Shown here: piece after piece, positions 39,510 to 51,974 of the stretch | Position numbering within the stretch: the stretch's first letter is position 1 | Layout of the letters: every line of letters begins with the position of its first letter | NCBI GenBank assembly: GCA_946406115.1 | Contig: OX291562.1 | Coordinates: 3,006,001-3,070,000, forward strand | Source of the DNA: Apoda limacodes | Lineage: Eukaryota; Arthropoda; Insecta; Lepidoptera; Limacodidae | DNA: 64,000 nucleotides | Direction: 5' to 3' | The notes under the pieces: model-generated | The model's input: only the letters and a program-made list of their open reading frames with translations | What the model was told of the DNA's origin: nothing | Databases searched by the model: none | Position numbers and translations under genes: made by a program

Positions 39510-41620
39510 TAATTTTTTACATAGTTGGGTTTTCGATATTTTAATTTATTTATTTTTATTTGACACTTTTTAGTCAGAATTATACGACGGTTAATATTGC
39601 AATCTTGTAAATTTATTAAAGGAGTTAATATTTTGAAGATTATTAGGTAGCTTGCGGTGGTCTAAAGTATTGATTTATTTATCATAAGTATGAAAAAACC
39701 GTTATAGATTCTAAATGGTCATTCATATTAGAAAATGATATCAGAAACATAAAGATTATACTTGACATAATTTGTCGACTTTAATTTTTTTTCACATCCT
39801 AAACTACTTTTCTATGTTTTTTTTTAAGTTTTGGCAAAAAAAATTTAAAAGCTCTAAGTGCTATTCGTTTACGACTTTGCTTAAGCATGTCCGTGATAGT
39901 GCTTTAAACCCTGAGAAATAAGCATTTTTTGAAAACAATGATGTGTAATCTTTTCATTAACTTCATATATTTCAAGGAACATCTCAGGGAATTGCGATGT
40001 AGGTAATGCACAAGACGAAAACCAGTTGTATAACATATATTTTTTTCAATCCTTTAGATGCCTTTAGCCACAAAATTTGCACATAAAGGGCGTATTTTTG
40101 CGGTCTAGCCTATACCGCAGCCTTAATAAGCTGTTAAAAAGTCTGTTTTGATGCTTATTTTTAACTTTTTAATGAATTTGAAGTCGGGTAATGTATTTGT
40201 TAGAAAAAAAGTTTATTTTAGTGCAACTTCGAAGATTGGGCTTACATTTTTTTCTGCAGTCTTCTCGATCATTGACCACTTAATAATCTTATTACTAACT
40301 TCAATTGTAGCTAGCTAGTCCGCGGGCAAGAACTAGTGAAATAATAAAACAGAATCCTTAAGCAAACATTAAAAGCTGTATTTAAAATGAAACTAATGGT
40401 TTACTTTCTGTGAGTAGTTAAGTTCTCTGGGAGTAATTACTCATCGCCCCCAGATCTACAGGGAAAAGCACTCTTCTGTACGTCAGCGGTTCTTTTTAAT
40501 TAACACTGGTTTATAAAAAGGAATTTTAATTATAAAATACGAGAAGTTAACCGTTAATTTTATTATCATATGTTTTGTTTGTTATTTTTCCATTTTAATA
40601 AATACTAGCAATTCACCGCGACTTCATCCTCGTATTTTAGCGGATCCTAAACATTTCCTCTTCTGCCCAATTCCACACTGCTCATAGTTTAGCAGGAAAT
40701 GGCAATCGAGGTATATTTTTCAGTCCCAGGTCTTTTTATTTTAACAATTTAGTACCTTAAAGCTGGTATGGAAATTTTAAGTTTATAACGTATGGGACAT
40801 ACACGAAACCACTTTAGTCCAGTTACATTGTATCAGAAACAATGTTGCGTTGATAGGCTCTCCCTCCGTTACGCCAGACTAAAGTGGTTAGTCTAACGAG
40901 GCTTTGCACAACGTTAGTGCGTGTGTGTCCAACCACTGGTTACCCCCTTTTGGAAATAAAAATTATTAAGATATAAATATACTTCGTGGTAACTCCTAGT
41001 GACTTATAAAGTCCTAGAACATCAATCTAACAAACAAACAAAATCTTGATAGAAATAATTTATGACTCCATGAAGGTCAGAGTCTGTGAAGAAAATATAT
41101 CATACATGTCATATATCATACTTTTCAGAATAGAACATAGCCGATATTTGATTATAGTAACTTTTAAATACAGTCAATGATTTTTTTAAAAGTACCACAC
41201 AATTACGGCTTAGCTCAAAGACTCTTTGTACTAGAAAGCTGTAATTTGGCAAAGGTACTCGTACATATAAATTAGTCCAATAAAGAGGTAAATAAAATCT
41301 TGATTTTTTTAATTGGGTACCTTTTATAGTGTTAGATGTAGTTGATTAGGTCGTTCAGGAGTACGAAAAACATTTTTTTAATTAAGGGATCCATTTGCGA
41401 AATATTAAGCTTGAATTAAAGTTCTAACTTTGGTTAGAATCAAGTGTCCTCCCTGCTTTTTTAGCAGGCTAAATAGTTGTTTTTGAATATACAAATGAAA
41501 AAAATTAAGATAGTTTGCACGAGGTTAAAAGAATGCTATAATAACAGCTTATTAGGATTTACAATTCATTCAATTTATAAAATGCACTTGTGAAGGAAAT
41601 ATGCAGAACCCTTTAAGAGA
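39510..41620. other. AT-rich intergenic DNA, no gene seen
   Basis: About 2.1 kb without a convincing ORF, RNA gene or transposon end. It contains T-rich stretches only. The short phrase near 40850-40915 (CTAAAGTGG with neighbouring CCACTTTAG near 40808) suggests a small inverted repeat. Confidence 0.5.
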
Positions 41621-41623
41621 GTT

Positions 41624-41745
41624 AGGGCACTGCGAGTACTCGCTCGAATAAGCCACCCGATTAAAGTTGGGCACTGCGAGTACTCGCTCGAATAAGCCAC
41701 CCGATTAAAGTTGGGCATAGCGAGTACTTGCTCGAATGAGCGGCC
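41624..41745. repeat. 44-bp minisatellite, ~2.8 units
   Basis: A unit beginning GGGCACTGCGAGTACTCGCT recurs with a 44-bp period (near 41625, 41669, 41713). The last copy is diverged and partial. The inner GCGAGTACTCGC is itself palindromic. Confidence 0.75.
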
Positions 41746-42135
41746 CGAACTGGGGAAGTACCTCCACCCTACAGAAAATTGCGGCCTTACTAACACTAAA
41801 ATAGAGAAGTGTTGTGTTTCTGGCGGTGAGTAAGGTTGCCAGAGCTCTTTGAGGATTTGCTGCGCGGACAGCGGAGGACTGACGGTGCTCGTTGCTGTCA
41901 TTGCTCGGCGTAGACACGGCGTGCTGGTACGGCAGTAAGGGATACCTGATGAAATGGCTGACCGCTGGCCGCCCGCAGGTGAGACGGGTTCCCGAACCTT
42001 CGCCCTGGGAGGCTGAACCGCCAGCCTGTGCAAAGTCTCTAAAGTAGTAGTCGTGCCGGAGAAGGAGACCGGAGTGGACCCGGCTTCTAAAACAGAGGGG
42101 GATCAGGGGCCCTTCCGCCCCTCGTGCCAGCAACC
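41746..42135. other. GC-richer segment upstream of LINE-2, possibly its 5' region
   Basis: The segment is clearly richer in G+C than the flanking AT-rich DNA and leads directly into the LINE-2 endonuclease region, so it may be a decayed 5' UTR or ORF1. Minus-strand ORFs across it (42142-41575) have the look of shadows. I cannot recognise any protein. Confidence 0.3.
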
Positions 42136-42239
42136 GTATCATCTGTGTCGAGCTTCGGCAGTTCTAGCACCGCCCTTCTTGTCCTCTAAGCTGTCTGTGC
42201 AGTGAATTCTCATCTTTAGTCTTAGTAACTTTACATGTA

Positions 42240-42809
42240 ATGGCTAGGAAAAATGATAGAAAAAGAGTTTTTACAGCGGCTACTCCATCCACATATAATG
42301 TGGACTTTTGCAACATCAGGGGTATTCACGCAAATCTTAACGCAGTTCACCACTGCGTGATGCCACCATCTCGAGGCTTCGTAGCCGACCAATCTTTTTC
42401 TAACGGAGACGCAGATATCCTGCCCGGCCGACACATATCTTCATCATCCCGGCAACAAACTAGAGCACAACTTTGTGAGTCGTGCCGGTGTATGTATGTT
42501 CGTCCGGGAGGATATCTGCTGTCACGCCTTCATAGCCTTGAAGACAGGAACCTGTCGATATTGTGGGTGCGCGTAGTTTACGGCGGCCACACTCGTATCT
42601 ATGCGTGCCTATACAGGTCTCATAGCGGTGACACGGCCGTAAATCGACTCTTTATACACCTGAGTTTGACGACTGACAAAGTCCTAGAGCAATATTCCAC
42701 AGCAGAACTAGTTGTTTTGGGGGACTTTAACGCCCACCATCGTGAGTGGCTCTATTATCGAACCAATAACTATGCAGGGATATCTGCTCATGAATTTGCT
42801 CTGACCTAA
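42240..42809 (+). pseudogene. LINE-2 endonuclease domain remnant, first duplicate
   Basis: 189 codons of an EEP-type endonuclease: CNIRGIHANLNAVHHC, LWVRVVYGGHTRIYACLYRS, LVVLGDFNAHHREWL. After a TAA at 42807-42809 the same frame continues with TRIPDVEDHTSSLLDLLL and GSSDHCLVRTQ, the C-terminal motifs. A catalytic Glu region near the first third is disturbed. Together with the stop this marks a dead copy. It is duplicated exactly at 43372-43941. Confidence 0.82.
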
Positions 42810-43371
42810 AGATTCTCTCAGCTGGTACTTTCTCTAACGAGAATACCAGATGTAGAGGACCATACGAGCTCCTTACTGGACCTTCTGCTGACTACACGTC
42901 CGGACGGATATTCCGTCTCAGTGGATTCGCCTCTTGGCTCCTCGGACCACTGTCTCGTTCGGACTCAAATGTCATGCACATAACCCGACCCTGGCCCAGA
43001 TGCCAACTAATTGGCGTCGTGTGTGGCACTATAAGTCGGCAGACTGAGATGGATTGCGAGAACAGTGAAGGCAGCTCTGCTTTAGCTCAGAAGATCCTGA
43101 CGTCTACGCAGCCTGAGTCACTGAGCCAATCCTCGCTGGCATGGAATGTTTCATTCCTAACCTGCGAGTAGCTGCCAGCCTTAAAAAAAACGACCTTGGT
43201 TTAATAGGTCTTGAAGAGAAGCTAAAACTTTTAAGCAAACTGCGTATAAGGCTTGGACTACGCGTACGTATCATCTGTGTCGAGCTTCGGCAGTTCTAGC
43301 ACCGCCCTTCTTGTCCTCTAAGCTGTCTGTGCAGTGAATTCTCATCTTTAGTCTTAGTAACTTTACATGTA

Positions 43372-43941
43372 ATGGCTAGGAAAAATGATAGAAAAAGAGT
43401 TTTTACAGCGGCTACTCCATCCACATATAATGTGGACTTTTGCAACATCAGGGGTATTCACGCAAATCTTAACGCAGTTCACCACTGCGTGATGCCACCA
43501 TCTCGAGGCTTCGTAGCCGACCAATCTTTTTCTAACGGAGACGCAGATATCCTGCCCGGCCGACACATATCTTCATCATCCCGGCAACAAACTAGAGCAC
43601 AACTTTGTGAGTCGTGCCGGTGTATGTATGTTCGTCCGGGAGGATATCTGCTGTCACGCCTTCATAGCCTTGAAGACAGGAACCTGTCGATATTGTGGGT
43701 GCGCGTAGTTTACGGCGGCCACACTCGTATCTATGCGTGCCTATACAGGTCTCATAGCGGTGACACGGCCGTAAATCGACTCTTTATACACCTGAGTTTG
43801 ACGACTGACAAAGTCCTAGAGCAATATTCCACAGCAGAACTAGTTGTTTTGGGGGACTTTAACGCCCACCATCGTGAGTGGCTCTATTATCGAACCAATA
43901 ACTATGCAGGGATATCTGCTCATGAATTTGCTCTGACCTAA
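43372..43941 (+). pseudogene. LINE-2 endonuclease domain remnant, second identical duplicate
   Basis: Identical in sequence to 42240-42809, including the terminating TAA and the continuing in-frame SSDHCLV motif. The offset is 1132 bp. I found no base difference in the parts compared. This is the copy that leads on into the RT remnants. Confidence 0.82.
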
Positions 43942-44640
43942 AGATTCTCTCAGCTGGTACTTTCTCTAACGAGAATACCAGATGTAGAGGACCATACGAG
44001 CTCCTTACTGGACCTTCTGCTGACTACACGTCCGGACGGATATTCCGTCTCAGTGGATTCGCCTCTTGGCTCCTCGGACCACTGTCTCGTTCGGACTCAA
44101 ATGTCATGCACATAACCCGACCCTGGCCCAGATGCCAACTAATTGGCGTCGTGTGTGGCACTATAAGTCGGCAGACTGAGATGGATTGCGAGAACAGTGA
44201 AGGCAGCTCTGCTTTAGCTCAGAAGATCCTGACGTCTACGCAGCCTGAGTCACTGAGCCAATCCTCGCTGGCATGGAATGTTTCATTCCTAACCTGCGAG
44301 TAGCTGCCAGCCTTAAAAAAAACGACCTTGGTTTAATAGGTCTTGAAGAGAAGCTAAAACTTTTAAGCAAACTGCGTATAAGGCTTGGACTACGGCTCGT
44401 TATAATTAGGATCCGAATATTTCTGTAATATTCGGATCATAGTTTTGAGTTAAAACGCAAATTAAATGCTGCCTCGGGGTTCGGTAAGAAAGCAACTGCC
44501 AGAGCTAAATTCCATTTCATCAGCAAAATCGACTTGCGAGTTATCCCTCTGGGAGTCGTGTTTTCTGGTCGCTAGCTAAAGCTGCCTAGGGAAACTTCTG
44601 CCAGTCGTCGTTACCACCACTGCGAAAGACCGATAGTGAC

Positions 44641-45400
44641 TTGGCCCATAGTGCAAAAGAGAAAGCCGATCTATTGGGCAGTCTCTTTGCCTCCAACTCG
44701 AATATGGACGACGAAGGCGCTGTACCACCTAGTATACCGTGGTGCGGTAAGACCATGCCGGAAATCTCCTTAACACAGCGGGAGGTCCGGCGGCCGTTCT
44801 TTTCCCGTGCGTACATAAGTCGAGTACTGTACTCACGCGCCTCTTCGCGCTTTCCTACCATACTATGCAATTTCCGTCTTCATGGAAGGCTGCGAATATT
44901 CACCCGATGCCCAAAAAGGGCGATAGATCAGATCCACCGAATAACAGGCCTTTCGCTATTACCTCTCCCAAGGTGAGATGGTATTGATGGAGCGTGTGAT
45001 CAACACACAGCTTCTTAGTTACCTTGAAAAACACGACCTGGTCAGTGACCGTCAAAATGGCTTTCGACACGGTCGCTCGACTGGTGAGCTTCTAGTGTAT
45101 CTCACACACCGATAGGCACTAGCCATTGAGAGTCAGGGGGAGACATTGGCATGTAGCCTGGACATAGCGAAGGCGTTCGATAGGGTATCGAGCCCTTAGA
45201 ATGAGGAGAGATTTTGCCTCCCTGTGTGTGTTCTACCGCTTGTACAATGAGTTGTGTTCTAAAGAATTGTTCGAAATGAGGGCAGGGAATTCATTCTCAC
45301 ACTTTATAACCGAAATGGTCGCGTACAGTGCATTTTCAGAAAAACTTCCTACCGCGAACGCTCGGGCTACGGAATGCCTGCCAAGGTTTTCTCCAAGGAC
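44641..45400 (+). pseudogene. LINE-2 reverse transcriptase remnants
   Basis: Broken RT: 44641 onward reads AHSAKEKADLLGSLFASNSN and TMPEISLTQREVRR. A shifted frame near 44880 gives PMPKKGDRSDPPNNRPFAI, then LVSDRQNGFRHGRSTGELLV and SLDIAKAFDRV (RT motif A region). A large deletion removes the part with the catalytic FADD, since the downstream frame goes straight to unrelated or thumb sequence. Several stops are present. Confidence 0.75.
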
Positions 45401-45410
45401 TACAGTATGT

Positions 45411-45557
45411 GGTTCTTCAATAAAGAAGTTATTAGATTTCTAAAAGGTCGGCAACGCTCGAGTGATGATCCTGGTGTTGCAAGCGTCCATAGGCCACGGT
45501 GACCGCTTACCATCAGGCGGACCGTGTGCTTGTTTGCCACCTTAGTGGTATAAAAAA
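45411..45557 (+). mobile_element. SINE-like repeat with poly(A), copy 2
   Basis: Same family as 26078-26243, starting ACAGTATGTGGTTCTTCAAT and ending at TTAGTGGTATAAAAAAAAA. It lies directly at the end of the LINE-2 remnants. Confidence 0.8.
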
Positions 45558-45559
45558 AA

Positions 45560-47490
45560 AACCCTACACTGCGTGATGCCTGCCAATAATTCGCAACCAA
45601 TAAACTGTGACCAATAGTACATATACTTGGATTATTGGCTGTGCAATATTAGTCGTACAATAGAGGTGTGGACTGATAATGCACGTACAGGTAATAATGT
45701 ACTGTATGGCTAATTCACGACCAGTACTGTACACGGATTATTGGGGTTTACAATATTTGTCTGTAAAATATCTGGCTGTAAAATATTTTGGATGGATTAT
45801 TGTCTTCCGGCCTGATACTCACTTGGCCGGTTCTTTCTATCATTTCTCACAATTCACGCCAGCTTTTCAAGTAAGGATAAATAACTGAACACTAAAAATT
45901 CTTACACATTATGCGACAGTCTCATGAATACCTAAGAACAAGCAATAACCTAATGAAAAGAAAGTGCTTCATAATATATTTAATACCCACCTTTAAATTC
46001 AGTATTTGTATGCGACATGGCTACTCCCGGAGATTATTTACTTTACACAACGTTTCTAGATTAAAGTCCTTGTCTTTGATGTATTACAAAATGATTCATC
46101 AATTTGAAGTGAATATAATAATTATTTACAAATCAATTTACAGCGATTTAACTTACGGATAAATAGTACACAGCGGTTTTACTACCGAAAAAAAATATTA
46201 TCGTGACAACTAACAATCGATATAAAAAGTTTTGTATGTCCTTTTTTTTTGCTTCAGCTATCTGTGTTTGTTTTAAAAATCACGGTCACCCAGTTGCTAA
46301 AAGTTGCGATTAGAAGAAATAGTGCCCCGTACAAAAAATCGTATGGGAACTCATAAAAGTATAACTTGTTCTCCGTCTCTATAGTTTCCTTATGCCAAGA
46401 ATCAAGTATTGCGGTCTTATCTACGGAAAAATATTTTCCCATGGGAACACTCGATTGGGATAAAAGTTTTCTACGTCCTTCGCCGTCCCTCCAGCTCGGA
46501 GGGTGCCTAGTAGTAAGTCTTTGTCAAAATAAATTCTTTTTTTATCATATTTTTTTACTTACATATATTTTATTTACAAGTTCATTAAATTTGAGGATAT
46601 AAAATGGAATCACGATCGCAATTTCAAACCCGCAGACTGATTCAATAGCTATGTCACGGTACGAAATAGGGTCACCCAATCAATTACAATCCATCACTTT
46701 GCAGAGGTGTGACGCTTGCTAAAGAAATCATCTTGTATCAAAAATAAACGCGAGGTCAGCTTTTGTCATCGCTTCCGACAAATAAATGACCCGTTTGCCC
46801 CTCTCTCTAAGGACTCGGAAAATTTAATATTTCCTTTAAAATACTATCCTTATAAAAATAGTGTTAAAAATATCCATACTAATTATTACATTATAAAAGC
46901 AAAAGTGTGTGTCTGTCTATTTGTTACCCTTTCACGGCTATACCGCTAAACCGATTTTAATAGTTTGCACCTTAAGGACATTAGCTACTTAGAAACAAGT
47001 GTGAGCCAATTGTTTAATAGGAGTTACCGTAAAAATCCCACGCTGAAAACCAAATTTAAGGCGTGCGAAGCCACTGTTCAAAGATAATTCTAAAAATGCC
47101 CATCTTAAATTCAAGCTGAAAACCATTGAACATTTATATTACATGCTAACGTACCAGAAAACTGTTTTTTGGTACTATAATTCTGTTAAACACTGTGCAG
47201 GAATACTGTATAAAAAACCATTTAATATCCAGTTTCAAGTGAAGATATATTAGAAAAAAAAAAAAATATGTAAACAACATAATCTATTCATTACTTTGTA
47301 GGTATCTATTTGAATTAAGAATACTTCTAACGTTGCTCTGTTATATTTTAAAAGATTAATGACTTAAGAGTAACTTTTTTTGTGTCGTTAACTGTTACAC
47401 GTGTCAAACGTTAACAAGTAAAGAGACAGTAAAACATAGGTATGTAGATAACAAAGGATCCATTAAGTGTTCACACAACCAAATAATTAG
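45560..47490. other. AT-rich DNA with old repeat fragments, no gene
   Basis: No supported gene. Repeats seen: a degenerate motif GGATTATTGG near 45630, 45732 and 45795; a piece at 46254-46500 and one at 46880-46990 (AGTGTGTGTCTGTCTATTTG, TATACCGCTAAACCGATTTT) of a repeat type frequent in Lepidoptera; and a repeat at 46650-46830 whose inverse copy lies at 56370-56530. Confidence 0.45.
46650..46830 (+). repeat. interspersed repeat, inverse of 56370-56530
   Basis: Shares AAATAAACGCGAGGTCAGCT, TTTGTC, GACAAATAAATGACC and neighbouring blocks with the reverse complement of 56370-56530. No coding potential is seen. The class is unknown. Confidence 0.65.
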
Positions 47491-47499
47491 TTATTTACA

Positions 47500-47605
47500 G
47501 AACAAGTCGGACGTACAAAAGGAGGACGCTATCGGTGTCCTCAATATTTGCTCCTTGGTAAATGTGAAATCACAATAGAGCCTCCACTTATACCCAAATT
47601 AATTG
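47500..47605 (+). repeat. interspersed repeat, inverse of 54640-54745
   Basis: Shares ACAAGTCGGAC, GACGCTAT, TGTCCTCAATA and AATCACAATAGAGCC in the same order with the reverse complement of 54640-54745. The class is unknown. Confidence 0.65.
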
Positions 47606-47864
47606 TTGTCCATACTGGTCCTGGAAATCAAAACAAAACTATTTCATTACTTAACCGGTATGTTTAAATACTATTTGCGTATAACGGCCATTCTCTGATC
47701 AGCCAGTTTTTACGTGTCCGGGCTTGTATATCCGTAATATTGTGTAATTTAAGAAGTACAAATATTTTTGTAAGTTTGTTAGCATCCGTATCTAGCTGTA
47801 CACAAAAACCTAGGCCGCAGTTAAGTCGTAGTCTGGCTAAGTAAATTTATTGAAACCCTGTTCT

Positions 47865-50204
47865 CTAATTACCGTGATGCGTCCGCACACTTACCTGTTG
47901 TTAAAACTTGCCTGTAATTTTTACGGGCTACGGATTTAATTAATTTCATTCAATATTTTAAATGGTATTATGCAACTTATACCACATAACCAAATATATA
48001 ACCAATAGGATCATTCTGTATAAAATTATCATTAAGTATGTGTGTGTCCGATTAAAAGTTATAATTTCCGTGACGTTTTCTTTTCGTGGGTGCTCATCTA
48101 CAAATAAAAGTATTTGGCACATCACTACTGGTTGCGTCGTGAGCACTCTGTTTGTGTCGCGGCCCATGAGCAGGTGGACGCTTTCTGCGTCGGTGTCTCG
48201 CTAGGAAGCACGTAAGTGTCTAATTACCGTATCCTTGGTTTAAAAAAATTCTAATTACCGTGTACCATTTTGTAAAAAAGATTCTTTAGGTTAGACCCTT
48301 GTCGCTTCTTTGAGTAGAGACAATTCTTTGGCCTCCATACGTTGTAGTAAGTCAGCATTTGCAAACTCTATAGGTTTTCGTAATTTTGGAGAAAACCTAT
48401 CTTTTTCCAATTCCCGTATACTAATTTCCGTGTATGTTCTAATTACCGTTGTATGAATACCCAACACTTTTAACAATAATTTATGTGATATCGTGAAACA
48501 GCATTATTTTATATGCTTCTTAGGTAAGTAAGTATTTGTTTAGTTCATTTATTCTGTGCGTTAACTGAAAATTTATCATGTTTTTAATTTACAGGATGAG
48601 AAACCAAAAAAGACCAAGGAGGAAATTCAAAAAATTAAAAGGCTTGCGGCACGACAACGTCGAGAAAGAATAAAAAATTATCTTGTTTTGTACCAACTGT
48701 CAATCGAAAAAGAGAGAAAGTTATAATAAAAGAAAAAGAGATAAGAAATTATTACCTGTATACGAAATGACACCGAAAAATAGGACACTCAAAAAGAAAT
48801 AGGGAAACTTTTAGAGCATACCATGCAAAGACAAATGGAAAAAGAGAAATTAGAGACAATTGAAGAAGAAGTGGTCGTAGACCAAGACGAAATTAATATT
48901 GATATAAGAGATCCTCTTGAAATTCTATCATCACCACCTTTCAATGATTCGGTATACACTCGAGAAATTACATTAAAAGAGTTCAGATAGAATCGTGGGT
49001 CAATCGTGGGGTTGCGATATTGTCCATCAAGTTGTTTAAAGTTCATTAAAACCGTACCTACTTGCCGTGCAAAAATTAAGCTGTGGTTCACAAGAGTGCA
49101 TATATCAACAAATTAAATGTGAACATGCTAAACATCTAGGGGTTTACTTTTTAAATCTAGAATCATCAGAAAAGAATGAATCTGGCCCGGGTACCAGATT
49201 CATATTATCTGGATATCTGCATCTTTCAAAAATAAAGATTACGTCACGGTCAATTTTCAGTACCATGAAATCCTTAGATTAAACTACAATATTATCTAAT
49301 CTGGTGGTGAAACCCGCTAATGTATTTCCCAGTTTTTCAGCAACTATACCTAAACATGATACTGTTTAAAGATTTTATAATTTCGAAAAAACAGAAAGTA
49401 GCTTAAATTTATCTGACACTGGACAGTTTTTATATTCCTGTCTCTCCTGTTAATTTAAATATAACAATGCTATCCTTCAAAAAAATGACTAATGTTCCGA
49501 GTAGTAGTAATAAGGATAAAATTAAAAACAGAAAACAGTATATTTTCTTTTTTTGATTCTGATGACTCTGATAATGATATTTTATAAATAGATTGTTAAA
49601 ATAAAATATAATAATATTAAAAATTCCTGAAATAACCTTAAATGCACAATGATCTTCATTTGGGCAAACACTCTATATACACACTAGTCTATATAATAAG
49701 TTCCTTCCTTCTGAAAAGTTTAAGTTAATTTATTTTATAGGATATAAGTACACAGTTATACCACTGATTATATAATACTATACTTGTTACTAATATAAGC
49801 GCATATTTAAACATAGGTAGCTTTTAGCTGAAGATTTACTAATGATAAATTTCTTTTCACTAAAAAGACTAAGCTGATTTAGTTTTATGCTGAGCTATTT
49901 TAAGAAGATTTTAAAGTGTATGCGACAGTAAAATGTGTAAAATTTAACAACTTAAAATGTTTTTTATTTTGATTTGTTTTTAAAGTTGATTTATACTAAA
50001 AGTGTTTTTTTTTTAATAAATGATAGCAATGATAAATTTTTTTTTTATAATGGGTTGTTTACAGCATTATTTTTTTATGCCAGATACGTATGTAACACTA
50101 TTATTCATAATAGGTATCAGTACGTATCATTTATTTTCATAGATTTATTGGTCGTTTCTAATTACCATTAATTACACTAGGTGTTAGAATCATCTAATTA
50201 CCGT
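47865..50204. repeat. dispersed short motif CTAATTACCGT
   Basis: Exact 11-mers occur at 47865-47875, 48220-48230, 48251-48261, 48439-48449 and 50194-50204. One-mismatch forms are at 48421-48431 and 50158-50168. They surround the decayed gene-like segment at 48598-49285. Meaning unknown. Confidence 0.6.
48598..49285 (+). pseudogene. decayed gene-like segment, Lys/Arg-rich
   Basis: After an acceptor-like TTTTTAATTTACAG a reading frame opens with DEKPKKTKEEIQKIKRLAAR, RQRRERIKN and, after stops and shifts, TPKNRTLKKK, an acidic part (EEEVVVDQDEINIDIRDPLE) and finally 49067-49282 with SCGSQECIYQQIKCEHAKHL. The run of basic 'RRERxK' helices followed by an acidic linker resembles transposon-derived proteins that are repeated in arthropod genomes, but I cannot name a family with certainty. 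Many stops make it a pseudogene. A donor-like GCAC|GTAAGTG near 48212 could mark an upstream exon. Confidence 0.4.
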
Positions 50205-51970
50205 TCTCAAAAAAAAATTATATCCCAATTACTCAATAGGTAACCGCTTTTATTAGTCTAATGCCTTTTTTAATGGTAATTCGTATCTTTATTGTGTTTC
50301 ATAGTTTAGTGTTTTCTAGTCAAAATAGCTAAAAATAAAAAAGGCTACGGAATTTAGACGAAGAATGCCTGATATCGAGAATGACCGATAAACTATGATA
50401 CAATTAACCGTTTGTCCTTTTTTTGTAATTTATCAAAGTTAGGTACCAAACAATCGTACGATTGAACCAACAATCAATAGGAATAGTGCAATAACAATAT
50501 GTAACAGCTGCAGGAGTAACCCTACTTAATTGTGTATTTCTATGGGTTTAAGAACAAATCAGGTCTGTAGATCTTGGCTTGATCAAAACTTGATAATGAA
50601 ACATATAACTGTTTACAGAAAATGTTGTGTTTTATTGCAGTCTTCTTATACCTACTGTTTAACTTAAAGTAATATAGCTTCAAACAACCGGCGCTGGCTA
50701 TACTGACAGTTTTAGCCTTAACTATCTCCCAAAACTATACCCCGAAATAGGGCTATTTTTTCTATGTATTTGCACTTTAATTGTTAATATATGTCCTAAA
50801 TCAACGTTTTTTCCCGTTTTTTTTGGATTACAAAGGTACTTGAAAATTTTTGAAACATTCGGGTTAATTATAGGGGGTAAAAACTACCCCTAAAGGGGTG
50901 TTTTTGCTATACTGACAGTTTTAGCCTTAAAATAAGCAAAAGTTTTTTCGTTTCGGCTCCTAGTTCAAATACTTGATATACTTTATGAAAATTTGTACTA
51001 AAACTAAAACTACCCCTAAAAATGACCGTAAATATGGATTCAGCAACCCCAGAAACGTATATTATGTCAAAATTAAGCTCATAGGAAGAATATAACAAAA
51101 CTACCCCTTTAGGGTACAAATAAAATCTAAGAGAAATGTTACAATTTTTTATTACGTCTAAATTCTACAAATACTATACACATATTCTTAAACTAAGACA
51201 AAATTCAATAAATTTTTATAATGAATAAAAAAAACTCGATTTTAGCTATCTATTGATATAATTAACTAAATGTGTTAGATGACAACCCTACAGTTTATGT
51301 ATGATACGTGAAACGTTGTTCTAAGCTATTAGTATTTAATTAAAGGTTAGTTTCTTGGGAAGTTGATATGAATTCTTAATTATTTCCACGATATTAAATT
51401 TCTAGGGTATCTCGTTAAAAAGGTATTAGAAAGCAAACTTTTTAAAAAAGGTATTTAAATAAAATCTTCAATAATCAACTTTATTGCTGTTAGCGAAACG
51501 TTAGAGGAACGATAAGGCTTGAAGAATATAATAGTAAAACTTTATGCATAAATCCTGTAAACTGTTACATTCACTGGAATGTCGACGACCCTTATAAAAG
51601 TTTTGTAGTAAAAGAGTTAACACCTTAGTTAATAAAATATTCTTACTGCGACGCGATCTAGGTACTTGTTACATGAATGGGCTAGTGTAGACAGTACAAG
51701 ATTCAATTTTATCAAAATATTATCTGTTTGTATAAACTTCCAAAAGTAGATCATCTAATTTACATATAAGATACATTGCATATCTCCTACTAAGTTATAC
51801 TTGCTGAGTTGTTTACTCAATGCTATTGATACTCAATGCTCAATGTGTTGTTTACTTGTAGGTATGAGTTGTTTATAAACTAAAACCTCTAAAGAACTAT
51901 GACTACTTTGTACTACGAAAAAGTAATGATCTAGTCTTTGATTTATAATATAAAATAATTGTGATATTTG
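49290..51970. other. AT-rich intergenic DNA
   Basis: No gene seen. A 24-bp phrase containing GCTATACTGACAGTTTTAGC occurs twice (50696-50719, 50907-50930) in the same direction, and CTACCCCT-type motifs cluster at 50880-51115. This suggests two partial copies of one unknown repeat. Confidence 0.45.
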
Positions 51971-51974
51971 AGAG

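Larger units (their letters stand above)
42136..45405 (+). mobile_element. LINE-2: degraded jockey/X-type LINE with internal tandem duplication
   Basis: Plus-strand non-LTR element remnants: the endonuclease region twice (42136-43262 and 43268-44394, identical), then RT pieces to about 45400, where a SINE-like repeat begins. Neither a 3' UTR nor a tail is seen. The family differs from LINE-1/LINE-3 in sequence (NIRGIHANLNAVHHC, IYACLYRSHSGDTAVNR). Confidence 0.82.

Noticed and set aside
41575..42142. Two overlapping minus-strand ORFs (152 and 145 codons)
   Set aside because: They overlap each other in different frames across a minisatellite and a GC-rich segment; neither resembles a protein.
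48291..48476. 61-codon minus-strand ORF
   Set aside because: The peptide looks plausible, but the frame is short, has no recognised relative, and lies among the CTAATTACCGT repeats.
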